Below, in pieces: positions 35,505 to 43,251 of a stretch of DNA of 55,832 nucleotides. The position numbers and the translations under genes were made by a program. Each line of letters starts with the position of its first letter. The first letter of the stretch is position 1. The notes beneath the pieces are model-generated. The model saw only the letters and a list, made by a program, of their open reading frames with translations, had not been told where the DNA came from and did not search any database. Source of the stretch: Acidimicrobiia bacterium (lineage in GTDB: Bacteria > Actinomycetota > Acidimicrobiia > Acidimicrobiales > CATQHL01); NCBI GenBank assembly GCA_009835395.1, contig VXXM01000016.1, positions 1 to 55,832 on the forward strand. Reading direction: 5' to 3'.

Positions 35505-35924
35505 TCAGTAGTCCGACGGGAACAGCACCGTGGTCTGCGAGCGGATGCCCTGCGTGTCCTCGGCCTCGGTGATGATCCAGAGCCGTTCGTCGGCGATGAC
35601 CTCTCGCAGCCGGGGGCCGGAGTCGGGCTCGGCTCCGGCGCCTTGGCGGACCTGCCCGGGAATCAGGTAGCTCGACAGGACTCTGGCGCCGGTGACCAGC
35701 GCCAGGTCGTTGGCCTCGGCATCATGGCTGCCGAGGTCGCCCCAGTCGCCACTTTGATGGCGCCGCAGGCAGGACATCACGAACGCCCGACCTGCGGCGT
35801 GGCCCATCAGTTGCCTGTCGACAGCCCGGGTGGCGACCAGGTGCCCGAGCTGCACGCGCAGCTGCCGCTCCGCGTTGGTGGCGCCGCGTCTTCCCGGCAC
35901 GTTGGCATTGATCTGAACCGGCAC
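35505..35924 (-). CDS. Small protein of a plasmid/ICE-associated family of unknown function
   Basis: 139 residues from a GTG at 35924, chosen because AAGGGAG lies six bases upstream. The pattern LGHLVATRA, then RHQSGDWGDLG, then RVLSSYLIPG, LWIITEAED and TTVLFPSDY matches a short family that is common on plasmids and integrative elements and is often labelled 'type I restriction subunit M' without biochemical support. No catalytic residues are known to me. It stands alone; its upstream region (35925-36081) is AT-rich and probably holds its promoter. Confidence 0.65.
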   Translation of the reverse strand: MPVQINANVPGRRGATNAERQLRVQLGHLVATRAVDRQLMGHAAGRAFVMSCLRRHQSGDWGDLGSHDAEANDLALVTGARVLSSYLIPGQVRQGAGAEPDSGPRLREVIADERLWIITEAEDTQGIRSQTTVLFPSDY

Positions 35925-36081
35925 GGCTTCTCCCTTGATCAGGCCGCGATCCACTGCCCGGATCCGGCACGGCGTCGGGGGAAGCCGGAGAGACTCTACA
36001 CAGCTTTTAGAACAATGACATACTATTTCCTTGATTCTGTTGCCAGGCCCGGTCGACGGATCAGCCGGCTGGGCGAGTCGG

Positions 36082-36807
36082 CTAGACCCAGATGTGCATC
36101 GGGTAGCCGGTCTCGTCGTGCTCGCCAGCGCTCAGGCATTCGGCCTCGCCGGCGATGATGCGGCGGGCGGTCCAGGCGGCGGCCGCCGCGTCCAGCAGGT
36201 CGTCGAGCGCCGGTTCGCAAGGCCCGGGCAGCGGGGTGAACAGGGCCGCCTCGGAGATGTTGCAGAACACGCCCGCCAGCACCGCGGACCTCTCCTGGAG
36301 GCCGGCGAGCTTCCGCTTCGAGGCCGTCATGGGCGCCCCGGCCAGGCGCACGAAGCTGCTCTCCGGATGGACTTCGGCGGCCCGGGGCAGAGCCGCCGGG
36401 GCGAAGTCCTCGGGCGCCAGCGCAGTACGCAGCTCGCGGATCTTGGGCATCAGGGCGAAGGTCTGGGCGGAAAGGCCTCGATCGGTCTGCCGGCGTGCGC
36501 GCAGGTTCGCCTCGGCGTGGTCGGCGGCGTCGAGCGTGCAGAGCGGCGGCGTCCAGAACAGCGACGAGCGGCGTGCCTGCAGAAGCTCGCGTGCTGCGAC
36601 GTCGGCGGTGCGCCGCTCGGGCCCCGGCAGCCCGACGGGCATGTCGAACCCCACGACGAGCAGATCCCGTGCCCTGGCCTCGGCCCACAGCGCCTCGAGC
36701 CCGCCCCACGCGGAGAACTCGACAGCCGACCCGTCGGCGACCGCCGTGGTGGCCATGACCCAGCCGCCCCGCACCCCGTCCACGCCCGCGACGAGACTCG
36801 TTGCCAT
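36082..36807 (-). CDS. DUF429 family protein (predicted nuclease-like fold)
   Basis: 241 residues from the ATG at 36807 (GGAGACC upstream). Starts VAGVDGVRGGWV, has VGFDMPVGLP, a HPE segment (AAEVHPESSF) and DDLLDAAAAAWTARRI, all features of DUF429, an RNase H-like fold family with conserved acidic residues. Activity is undefined. Divergent from the FAD oxidoreductase gene at 36918. Confidence 0.8.
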   Translation of the reverse strand: MATSLVAGVDGVRGGWVMATTAVADGSAVEFSAWGGLEALWAEARARDLLVVGFDMPVGLPGPERRTADVAARELLQARRSSLFWTPPLCTLDAADHAEANLRARRQTDRGLSAQTFALMPKIRELRTALAPEDFAPAALPRAAEVHPESSFVRLAGAPMTASKRKLAGLQERSAVLAGVFCNISEAALFTPLPGPCEPALDDLLDAAAAAWTARRIIAGEAECLSAGEHDETGYPMHIWV

Positions 36808-36917
36808 GGTCTCCGACGGCACGCTCTGGGCTCCTCCCGTGGGTTGGTGACGGCGACATATCCTTACAGCCCGCACGACGCCGCGATGGCGGGGTGAGCG
36901 ACCGGCGGGAGCAGGGC

Positions 36918-38276
36918 ATGCCGCAGAACATCGCCATCATCGGCGGGGGTGTCTCGGGGCTGGGGGCCGCCTGGGCGCTGCATCACAGCACCGACAGGTT
37001 CGATTTCCGGCTGTTCGAGGCCCACGACCGCATCGGCGGGAACGCCATCACCGCCGACATGCCCCAGGGCGACGGCACGTCGATCCCCTTCGACATCTCG
37101 GTCACCGCCTGCATCCCGTCGGTGTACGAGCACATCGTGCTGCTGATGGAGCGCTTCGGCATCGACGTGGTGGACACGCGGTTCAGCTACAGCGTCAAGT
37201 ACCAGGGCGCCGTCTACGCCCACGACTTCGACTCGGAGATCCGCGAGCAACTGCAGGACGAGATCGCCAGGTTCCAGAGGCTGCTGCGGTTCCTGCGCCG
37301 TGTCGGCTGGCTGAGCCGCTCCCAGTCCAAGCTCCTGAACGCCCTCAACCCGTTCAACTACATCAGCATGGGCACGGTGCTGAACCTGGGCGGCTTCTCG
37401 GGGGACTTCCGCTACAAGATCCTCAAGCCCATGTTCGTCAACTTCATCATGGCGACGAACGTGTTCGACATGCCGGCGGCGCTGTTCTCGCGGTACCTGG
37501 AGTTCTTCGACATCGAGTCCGCCACGCCGATGCAGACCTGGGACGGGGGCACACGGCGCATCTACGAGAACCTGTCGGCGGGCTTCGCCGACAAGATCCA
37601 CCTCAACCGGCCGGTGCGCAAGGTGTACCGGCAGCGGTCCGGCGTGGTGGTCGAGGACCACGAGGGCACCCGGGAGAGCTTCGACGGGGTGATCTTCGCC
37701 TGCAACGCCAACCAGACGCTGATGATGCTGGACCGCCCGACGATGCTGGAGCGCTACATCCTCTCGTCGATCCGCTACGAGAGCGAACTGCACAACCACA
37801 CGGTGGTGCACTCCGACGCCTCGGTGCTGCCCGACAGCGACGTGCGGGCCCTGGACACCCGCAGCAACCACATCGAGCAGTACGGCGCCCGGCCCGACAA
37901 CTACGAGATCACCTACATCATGCATAACCAGCAGCCGTGGGCGAAGCGCTCCGAGCGACCCTGCCTGGTGACCTACAACCCCGTCAGCACCATCGACGAG
38001 GACAAGGTCATCCGGCGCTGGTGGTTCCAGCACGTGGTGCACGACGTGAAGCACGTGGCGCTGCTGGTGAGCCTGTTCCGCTTCATCCAGGGGCGCCGCC
38101 GCACCTGGCACTGCGGCGCCCACACGCTGATCAACAGCCAGGAGACCTGCCTGGTGAGCGGCCTCGCCGCCGCCCGCCAGATCGGCGCCGGCTACCCCTT
38201 CGACGACCCCGCCGCCCGCCGCACCTTCAACTACTACGGCCGCATCCTCCACGGCTGGCGCTTCCGCAGGGCGTAG
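36918..38276 (+). CDS. FAD-dependent amine oxidase-like oxidoreductase (NAD(P)/FAD-binding protein)
   Basis: 452 residues. The FAD motif IAIIGGGVSGLGAAWAL opens the protein and RIGGNA follows. The central TWDGGTRRIYENL and the C-terminal HTLINSQETCLVSGLAAARQIG are typical of the family often found near cyclopropane-lipid genes. Substrate unknown. ATG with GGGAGCAGG upstream; an in-frame GTG at 36894 is possible. Confidence 0.82.
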   Translation: MPQNIAIIGGGVSGLGAAWALHHSTDRFDFRLFEAHDRIGGNAITADMPQGDGTSIPFDISVTACIPSVYEHIVLLMERFGIDVVDTRFSYSVKYQGAVYAHDFDSEIREQLQDEIARFQRLLRFLRRVGWLSRSQSKLLNALNPFNYISMGTVLNLGGFSGDFRYKILKPMFVNFIMATNVFDMPAALFSRYLEFFDIESATPMQTWDGGTRRIYENLSAGFADKIHLNRPVRKVYRQRSGVVVEDHEGTRESFDGVIFACNANQTLMMLDRPTMLERYILSSIRYESELHNHTVVHSDASVLPDSDVRALDTRSNHIEQYGARPDNYEITYIMHNQQPWAKRSERPCLVTYNPVSTIDEDKVIRRWWFQHVVHDVKHVALLVSLFRFIQGRRRTWHCGAHTLINSQETCLVSGLAAARQIGAGYPFDDPAARRTFNYYGRILHGWRFRRA

Positions 38277-38419
38277 GCCGAACGACCGCCGACGGCCGGC
38301 GTGGGGCCACCCCGACCCGCCACGCTGGCCGGAACCCGGCCCAAGTGGACCTTTCGGTGTCACACCCCCTTCGTAGGTTCTCGGGCAACCGCAGAGGCCC
38401 GCAAGCCACGGAGGATGTC

Positions 38420-38779
38420 ATGTCCGATCCCAGTTGCTCCATTCACGGCACCGAGCACGTCCGCGCAGTGCGCGTCGGCCCGCAAATCGTGGGGCTCCGC
38501 TGCGCCGCCGACACAGGAGATGGCACGAAGTGCCGACGCGTCGCCCTCCCCCCGACCTTCGGCCCTGGATACGCGACGTGGTCCCAACCCATCCACGGGT
38601 CGCGCCGCGACCACCTCGCCAGCGACGGCGAGGGCCGTCAGCACGCGACGTGGCGGCGTCGGTCACGTTGGCGGCAGCGCCTGTGGCTCCCCGAACGGGC
38701 AACCGTCGAGCGCATCATGTGCACCCTCGTCATCGGATTCTGGATCGGGAGCTTCGTGTGGGCCAGGTTCTTTCTCTAG
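38420..38779 (+). CDS. Small hypothetical protein with C-terminal membrane helix
   Basis: 119 residues, no family recognised. The N-terminal part has cysteines at CSIH, LRCA and TKCRR, which could bind a metal; the C-terminus is basic (WRRRSRWRQRLW) followed by one hydrophobic helix (MCTLVIGFWIGSFVWARFFL). GGAGG five bases before the ATG supports translation. Confidence 0.55.
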   Translation: MSDPSCSIHGTEHVRAVRVGPQIVGLRCAADTGDGTKCRRVALPPTFGPGYATWSQPIHGSRRDHLASDGEGRQHATWRRRSRWRQRLWLPERATVERIMCTLVIGFWIGSFVWARFFL

Positions 38780-38814
38780 CCGTCGGAGCCCGGCCGCGTC
38801 GTGGGCTACCGGCT
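38778..38814. terminator. Hairpin between convergent genes
   Basis: Two nested stems: AGCCG (38778-38782) with CGGCT (38810-38814), and AGCCC (38787-38791) with GGGCT (38803-38807). It overlaps both stop codons of the convergent genes ending at 38779 and 38806. Bidirectional terminator inferred. Confidence 0.4.
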
Positions 38815-39891
38815 GAGGGCGAGGTGCTTGCAGCGGCGGATCAGTTCGTCTGCGACTTCGGGGGTTCGGCGGCCGAGGCCGCAGGCGGTGGCTGTGTCGA
38901 CCTGGCGGGCGCCGGCTTGCTCGATGGCGGCCAGGAGGACTTCGAGGGTTTCCGGGGGCGGTTCCTCGTGGACGAATCCTGCGACCAGGCGCGTGCCGGA
39001 CGGCAGGGAGAGCTTGCGTAGTGCGCGGTAGGCGGCGAGATCGGTGGGTGCCGGTGAGGTTCCGGCGGCGAAGGGGAAGTGGACGTAGGCGAGTTCGGGA
39101 GAGCGGGGCCAGCGGCGCGCCAGGGCGTTGGCGAAGGCGACGAGGCGGTCGAAGCGGCTCGGGACGATCAGGGCGGTGTTGGCGAGGTCGCCGAAACAGA
39201 GGTGGATCCCGATGGGGACGTCGACGGGGAGCCTTCGGGCGAAGTCCACCACCGGGACCGTCGGGACTCGGACGGCGGGTCTCGGGAGGCGGTGGGCGAC
39301 GATCACCTCGGCCGGCGCCTCGATCTGGAACAGGAGGTTGCCGGTGCCAATTGCCTGCGCCATCGCGTCGGCTTCGCGGGCGAGACAGGCCGCGAACGCC
39401 GGGGCGTAGCGCAGCGCCCGCAGCCGGCCGAGCACGCTGCCGGCAATACCGAGGCCGGTCGGCAGACCGACCTGCATGCGCAGATCGGGGCGCCCGACCG
39501 CCTCCCGCAGGCGCTCGAAGTGGGGCCAACTCCTGAGGGCCCACGTGTCGTAGCCAAGGCGGAGTCGGCCGGCCAACTCGGCCGGGTCCAGCTTGGGACG
39601 CAGGCGGACGGTGGAGTCGAAATCCACCGGGAAGCCGCGCTCGTCCAGGGTGCCCTCGTCGAGGACGTCGAACAGCGACGCCTCGCCCGCCAAGCGACCG
39701 GCGAGTCCCGCCGTCCACTGGGCCCTGTCGCCCGCCGGGTAGCGATCGGATCGCTCGCCGATCTCGCCGTCGGGCAGCGCGACGAGCCGATCGCCGGCTA
39801 GCTCGTAAGCGCGGGCCATCGCTGCTACTTCATCGCTGTACGGCAGCGAACCCACCAACTGAACCCGGCGCGAAGTGCTCTCAGCGCTCAA
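38806..39891 (-). CDS. MetE/UROD-like TIM-barrel protein
   Basis: 361 residues resembling the C-terminal domain of cobalamin-independent methionine synthase (LVGSLPYSDEV at the start, QIEAPAEV, YVHFPFA, ATACGLGRRTPE at the end). The enzyme's methionine-synthase zinc ligands are not all obvious, so it is better called a MetE-like protein of unknown substrate, perhaps a methyltransferase. TTG start at 39891 is uncertain; an in-frame GTG about 12 codons later is possible. Confidence 0.65.
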   Translation of the reverse strand: MSAESTSRRVQLVGSLPYSDEVAAMARAYELAGDRLVALPDGEIGERSDRYPAGDRAQWTAGLAGRLAGEASLFDVLDEGTLDERGFPVDFDSTVRLRPKLDPAELAGRLRLGYDTWALRSWPHFERLREAVGRPDLRMQVGLPTGLGIAGSVLGRLRALRYAPAFAACLAREADAMAQAIGTGNLLFQIEAPAEVIVAHRLPRPAVRVPTVPVVDFARRLPVDVPIGIHLCFGDLANTALIVPSRFDRLVAFANALARRWPRSPELAYVHFPFAAGTSPAPTDLAAYRALRKLSLPSGTRLVAGFVHEEPPPETLEVLLAAIEQAGARQVDTATACGLGRRTPEVADELIRRCKHLALSR

Positions 39892-39963
39892 CGACTCACA
39901 CCCCTGTCTCGACCTCGGAGTCGTCGTCGACTATGACGTTCGCGAGGGGACAGTACCGGGGAA

Positions 39964-40104
39964 TCAGTCGCAGGCGATAGCGACATGCAGGGCAGCGCAG
40001 ACCTGGACCATTCGCTCGTCGCTGAGCCGACCCAGGCGCTGCACGAGGAGGGCGACCCGTGTGTTGCCGAGCGCGTCCAGGTTGACGGCAGAGATCGTCG
40101 GGCC
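39964..40104 (-). pseudogene. C-terminal remnant of a MazF/PemK-type toxin
   Basis: The last 46 codons of a minus-strand frame ending at a TGA (39964) read ISAVNLDAL...LVQRLGRLSDERM then VCAALHVAIACD, the typical C-terminus of MazF/PemK mRNA interferases. The N-terminal half is missing: upstream the frame is just antisense to the antitoxin gene at 40154. It probably marks an older toxin gene cut off when the present module arrived. The rest of 39892-40136 shows no other gene. Confidence 0.55.
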
Positions 40105-40136
40105 GTTGCCGGCGGACTGTCCGTGTCCGCTCGAAT

Positions 40137-40153
40137 GTACTACAATGTAGAAC
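40137..40153 (+). promoter_or_regulatory. Operator-like palindrome and -10 box of the first antitoxin operon
   Basis: Palindrome CTACA-A-TGTAG (40140-40150), extended with one mismatch to 40137-40153. It contains a -10-like TACAAT (40141-40146), and the ATG at 40154 follows after seven bases, so the transcript is likely leaderless. This is the usual position for autorepression by the antitoxin-toxin complex. Confidence 0.6.
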
Positions 40154-40417
40154 ATGTCGGAGGTGGGCATCCGGGCCCTGAAGCAGAACGCCTCGGCCGT
40201 CGTGGCGGGGGTGGCGGTGGGGCAGGCCGTGACGATCACCGATCGGGGAAGGCCGGTGGCGCGCATGACTGCAATCCCGACGTCGCGGCTCGAGGGGATG
40301 CTGGAGGCGGGGAAGGCGCGGCCGGCCCGGCGCAGCCTCGCCGACCTGCCCTCGCCCGAAGACGGCCCCGACCTGTCCGCCGCCCTCGCCGCGATGCGCG
40401 ACGACGAGCGTTACTGA
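40154..40417 (+). CDS. Type II antitoxin, Phd/YefM-like
   Basis: 87 residues. The N-terminal DNA-binding fold of prevent-host-death antitoxins is clear (IRALKQNASAVVAGVAVGQAVTITDRGRPVARM, core TITDRGRPVARM); the disordered tail (SLADLPSPEDGPDL) should wrap the toxin. Expected to neutralise the PIN-domain toxin 12 bases downstream and repress the operon through the palindrome at 40137. Confidence 0.88.
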   Translation: MSEVGIRALKQNASAVVAGVAVGQAVTITDRGRPVARMTAIPTSRLEGMLEAGKARPARRSLADLPSPEDGPDLSAALAAMRDDERY

Positions 40418-40428
40418 CGGTCCCTCAA

Positions 40429-40821
40429 TTGGCCCACTATCTCGACACGTCGGCCCTCGTGAAGCTGGCCGTCGCCCAGCCCGAGACGGCTGCGTTGCGA
40501 GGCTGGCTGCAGTCCCAGCACCAGCCGCTGGTGTCCTGCGACCTGACCCGCACCGAGATGCTTCGGGCGGTGCGGGGCGTCGCCCCCGACAGGATCGTGA
40601 TGGCCCGGCTGGTGCTCGACAGCCTCGTGCTCACCGAGGTCACCTCCGCCGTCTTCGAGGCGGCGGGGCGGCTGGAGGCCGAAGGCCTGCGGAGCCTCGA
40701 CTCCGTCCACCTCGCCGCGGCCCTCGACCTCGGCGACGACCTCGACTGCATGGTCACCTACGACCAGCGTCTCGCCGGCGCAGCCGAGACCTACGGCATC
40801 GCCGTCATCGCCCCCGCCTAA
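40429..40821 (+). CDS. vapC: PIN-domain RNase toxin, VapC-like
   Basis: 130 residues from a TTG that sits 11 bases after the antitoxin stop. PIN-domain acidic residues are visible: YLDTSALVKL (first Asp), RTEMLRA (Glu), SLDSVHLAAAL (Asp) and VTYDQRLAG (last Asp). VapC toxins cut tRNA or rRNA, leaving 5'-phosphate and 3'-hydroxyl ends. The RNA ligase gene follows after 24 bases. Confidence 0.88.
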   Translation: MAHYLDTSALVKLAVAQPETAALRGWLQSQHQPLVSCDLTRTEMLRAVRGVAPDRIVMARLVLDSLVLTEVTSAVFEAAGRLEAEGLRSLDSVHLAAALDLGDDLDCMVTYDQRLAGAAETYGIAVIAPA

Positions 40822-40845
40822 GCCACCAGTCCCCGACCCACCGCC

Positions 40846-42081
40846 ATGCCTGCCAACCGGGCGCCCGGACCCGATGCGCCGCACCTGGACGACCTCGTGG
40901 ACGCGTCGCTGCTGTCGAACGCCATTGCCCAGGGGTTGGTGTCAACCCGATCCGAGGGCTCCCTGCGCATCTTGAACTACACGCCGCGGGCGACCTACGA
41001 CCGGGCCTGGAACGAGGCCACGCTCACCTGCCGCGGCCTGATCGTCGACGAGACCGACCGGGTCGTGGCACGGCCTTTCCCGAAGTTCTTCGGCCCGGCC
41101 GAGCCGGACGCCCCGCCGGTGCCCGAGGGGCGGTCGATGGTTGTCACCGAGAAGCTCGACGGTTCGCTCGGCATCGCCTACCACCATCCCGGCGGCGGGA
41201 TCCGTGTGGCGACGCGCGGCTCGCTGACCTCGGATCAGGCCGCGGTCGCCACCGAGATCTGGCACGAGAAGTACCCCGCTGTCCGCTTCGGGCACGGCGT
41301 GACCCCGCTGTTCGAGATCGTCTACCCCGGGAACCGGATCGTGACCGACTACGGCGACATGCGCGACCTCGTGCTGCTCGCGGTCATCGACATGGGTACC
41401 GGCGCCGACCTCCCGTTGGAGGTCATCGACTGGCCGGGGCCGCGTGCGGCGCGGCGCGAATTCGGGTCCTTCGCCGAACTGGTCGGCCACGTGTCCTCCA
41501 GTCCGGAGACGGCCCGGGAGGGCTTCGTGGTGCGCTTCGACACCGGGCCCGATCGCCCTCATGTGCGGCTGAAGCTGAAGTTCCCCGCCTACGTCGTCAC
41601 GCACCGGATGCTCACCGGGCTGACCGCGACACGGGTGTGGGAGATCGTGGCCGTAACCGACGCCCTGCGGCGCGGCCTCAGCCGGCGGCAGGCGGCGACC
41701 CGGCTGCGCCTCGCCCCCGACGTGGTCGACACGCTGTTCGACCGCGCTCCCGACCCGGTGCGCAACGTCCGGGCCGACCTGCCGGAGGAATTCTTGCCCT
41801 GGTACGACGGCTGCGTGGCGGAGTTCCGCAGCGCCGCCGACCGGCTCATCAGCCGGTACAAGTTGCTGGTGGAACAGGCCCGCCGGGAGTCAGCTTCCGG
41901 CGACGCCCGCGCCTTCGCCGAGGCCGCGCTACGCCTGTCGTCGCAGGCCGACATCCCCAGCGGCCCGATGTTCGCCATCGCCAACGGGCGCCCCGACGCC
42001 TACGCGCCCATCTGGACCCAACTACGGCCGCACGGCACGGGCGACACCCCGCAATGGCCGTTATCGCAGGATCCGGCGTGA
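40846..42081 (+). CDS. T4 RNA ligase 1-like RNA ligase
   Basis: 411 residues. Nucleotidyltransferase motifs in order: LTCRGLIVDE upstream, motif I EKLDGSLG with the lysine to be adenylated at K103, motif III FEIVYPGNRIV at 156-166, motif IV EGFVVRF at 225-231, motif V KLKFPAY at 243-249. The C-terminal 150 residues are helical and could recognise the RNA substrate. Such enzymes seal 5'-phosphate to 3'-hydroxyl ends, as in tRNA repair. It starts 24 bases after the vapC stop on the same strand with no hairpin between, so it is probably in the same operon. No polynucleotide kinase/phosphatase gene is nearby. Confidence 0.88.
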   Translation: MPANRAPGPDAPHLDDLVDASLLSNAIAQGLVSTRSEGSLRILNYTPRATYDRAWNEATLTCRGLIVDETDRVVARPFPKFFGPAEPDAPPVPEGRSMVVTEKLDGSLGIAYHHPGGGIRVATRGSLTSDQAAVATEIWHEKYPAVRFGHGVTPLFEIVYPGNRIVTDYGDMRDLVLLAVIDMGTGADLPLEVIDWPGPRAARREFGSFAELVGHVSSSPETAREGFVVRFDTGPDRPHVRLKLKFPAYVVTHRMLTGLTATRVWEIVAVTDALRRGLSRRQAATRLRLAPDVVDTLFDRAPDPVRNVRADLPEEFLPWYDGCVAEFRSAADRLISRYKLLVEQARRESASGDARAFAEAALRLSSQADIPSGPMFAIANGRPDAYAPIWTQLRPHGTGDTPQWPLSQDPA

Positions 42082-42149
42082 CCAACGTCACCCAAATGAC
42101 CTCAAAGGCCATGTTCAGAACGTCGTCGGGCCGCTGTTATCGTGAAACG

Positions 42150-42335
42150 GTGCGCAGGACTGTGGATTTCGCGCTCGACACCGAGCAGATGATCCGCCAC
42201 CGGATGGCGACCCGCGGCATCAGCTTCGAGCAGGCCGTGAACGACTCGATCCGGCAGGGCTTCGACCGCGGCGTGCTTGATGGTGCGCTCGCTGCCGGAG
42301 TCCTCTGCGACGAAGGAGCCTCCACCGACCGCTAG
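42150..42335 (+). CDS. Short ribbon-helix-helix antitoxin-like protein
   Basis: 61 residues from a GTG at 42150: TVDFALDTEQMIRHRMATRG followed by ISFEQAVNDSIRQGF, the layout of VapB-type RHH antitoxins. No toxin gene is coupled to it. A -10-like TGTTAT (42135-42140) about nine bases upstream suggests a leaderless transcript. An ATG 18 codons upstream is an alternative start. Confidence 0.6.
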   Translation: MRRTVDFALDTEQMIRHRMATRGISFEQAVNDSIRQGFDRGVLDGALAAGVLCDEGASTDR

Positions 42336-42391
42336 AGATGTCGCGGCCGGCCTGACCGCGACCCGGGCGGGTGGGCGGCCGGATCATGTCT

Positions 42392-42410
42392 GTAGCACGC
42401 GTGCTACGAT
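42392..42410 (+). promoter_or_regulatory. Operator-like palindrome and -10 box of the second antitoxin operon
   Basis: Perfect 16-base palindrome GTAGCACGCGTGCTAC (42392-42407) overlapping a -10-like TACGAT (42405-42410). The ATG at 42417 follows six bases later, the same arrangement as at 40137-40154. Confidence 0.65.
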
Positions 42411-42416
42411 GTGGCC

Positions 42417-42677
42417 ATGGGCCGGATGACCGAACTCACCCAGCGGCGACTCCGCAACGAGAGCGGGGAGATCATGCGGGCCCTCGACCGCGGTGAGAGC
42501 TTCGTTGTGACGCGCAACGGCGTCCCAGTCGGCGAGCTTCGCCCGATCAGGCAGCGCCGCTACGTGCCGGCCGACGAGGTGGTCGAAATGTTCGTCGGCG
42601 GTTCGCCGCTCGACTACGAGCAGTTCCGGGCCGACGTCGACGCCATCCTGGACCAGTCGATCGAGCCGCGGTTCTGA
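42417..42677 (+). CDS. Type II antitoxin, Phd/YefM-like
   Basis: 86 residues: MTELTQRRLRNESGEIMRAL and FVVTRNGVPVGELRPI form the Phd DNA-binding fold, with a tail rich in acidic and aromatic residues (SPLDYEQFRADVDAIL). Start at 42417 preferred over an in-frame GTG at 42411 because it is the first codon after the likely transcription start. Partner toxin begins 26 bases downstream. Confidence 0.88.
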   Translation: MGRMTELTQRRLRNESGEIMRALDRGESFVVTRNGVPVGELRPIRQRRYVPADEVVEMFVGGSPLDYEQFRADVDAILDQSIEPRF

Positions 42678-42703
42678 GCAGCTGACGTTGGACCACCACA
42701 GGC

Positions 42704-43141
42704 GTGAGCCGCCCCATATCTGAGGAAGTCCGGTCGCGTGGCCTTCTCGACACGTCGGTCCTGATCGAGCTCTACAGCGTCGGGCCGGGCAGGTTCGGCG
42801 GACCGCTCCCCGACGTGGCCGCCGTGTCCACCATCACACTCGCCGAGTTGGCGAGCGGCCCGCTTTCTGCTCCTACCTCGGCCGAGCACGCCAGACGCCT
42901 CGACGTGCTCCTGCGGGCACGGGCGGGGTTCGATGCTCTGCCCTTCGATACGGACGCGGCGCGTGCGTATGCCCGGATCTACGCCGCCACCCTCGAAGTA
43001 GGCCGCAAGCCGCGGGGAGCGCGTGCCACCGACCTGCTGATCGCCGCGGTAGCACTGGCGAATGACCTCGCCGTCTACACCTGCAACGAAGCGGATTTTG
43101 CGCACCTGCGGGACCTCGTCGACGTCGTGGCCGTGACCTGA
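42704..43141 (+). CDS. vapC: PIN-domain RNase toxin, VapC-like
   Basis: 145 residues. PIN acidic residues appear in GLLDTSVLIEL (Asp), ITLAELASGP (Glu), RATDLLIAAVAL (Asp) and YTCNEADFAHL (Glu/Asp). It differs strongly from the toxin at 40429, so the two modules were probably acquired separately. A palindromic repeat follows at 43176. Confidence 0.88.
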   Translation: MSRPISEEVRSRGLLDTSVLIELYSVGPGRFGGPLPDVAAVSTITLAELASGPLSAPTSAEHARRLDVLLRARAGFDALPFDTDAARAYARIYAATLEVGRKPRGARATDLLIAAVALANDLAVYTCNEADFAHLRDLVDVVAVT

Positions 43142-43175
43142 GGCTCCGCGGTGGGCAGGTTGCGCCGCTGAGGCC

Positions 43176-43202
43176 CTGGATTCCGGCCTTCGCCGGAATG
43201 AC
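43176..43202. repeat. Dispersed 27-base palindromic repeat, copy 2
   Basis: Same unit as copy 1 in reverse orientation, between the convergent second toxin gene and the flavoprotein gene. Arms ATTCCGGC and GCCGGAAT. Confidence 0.85.
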
Positions 43203-43251
43203 GGCGAGCACAGTGCTCTCGGCCGTCAGCGGTGTCTTCGAGTCGTGGGCG

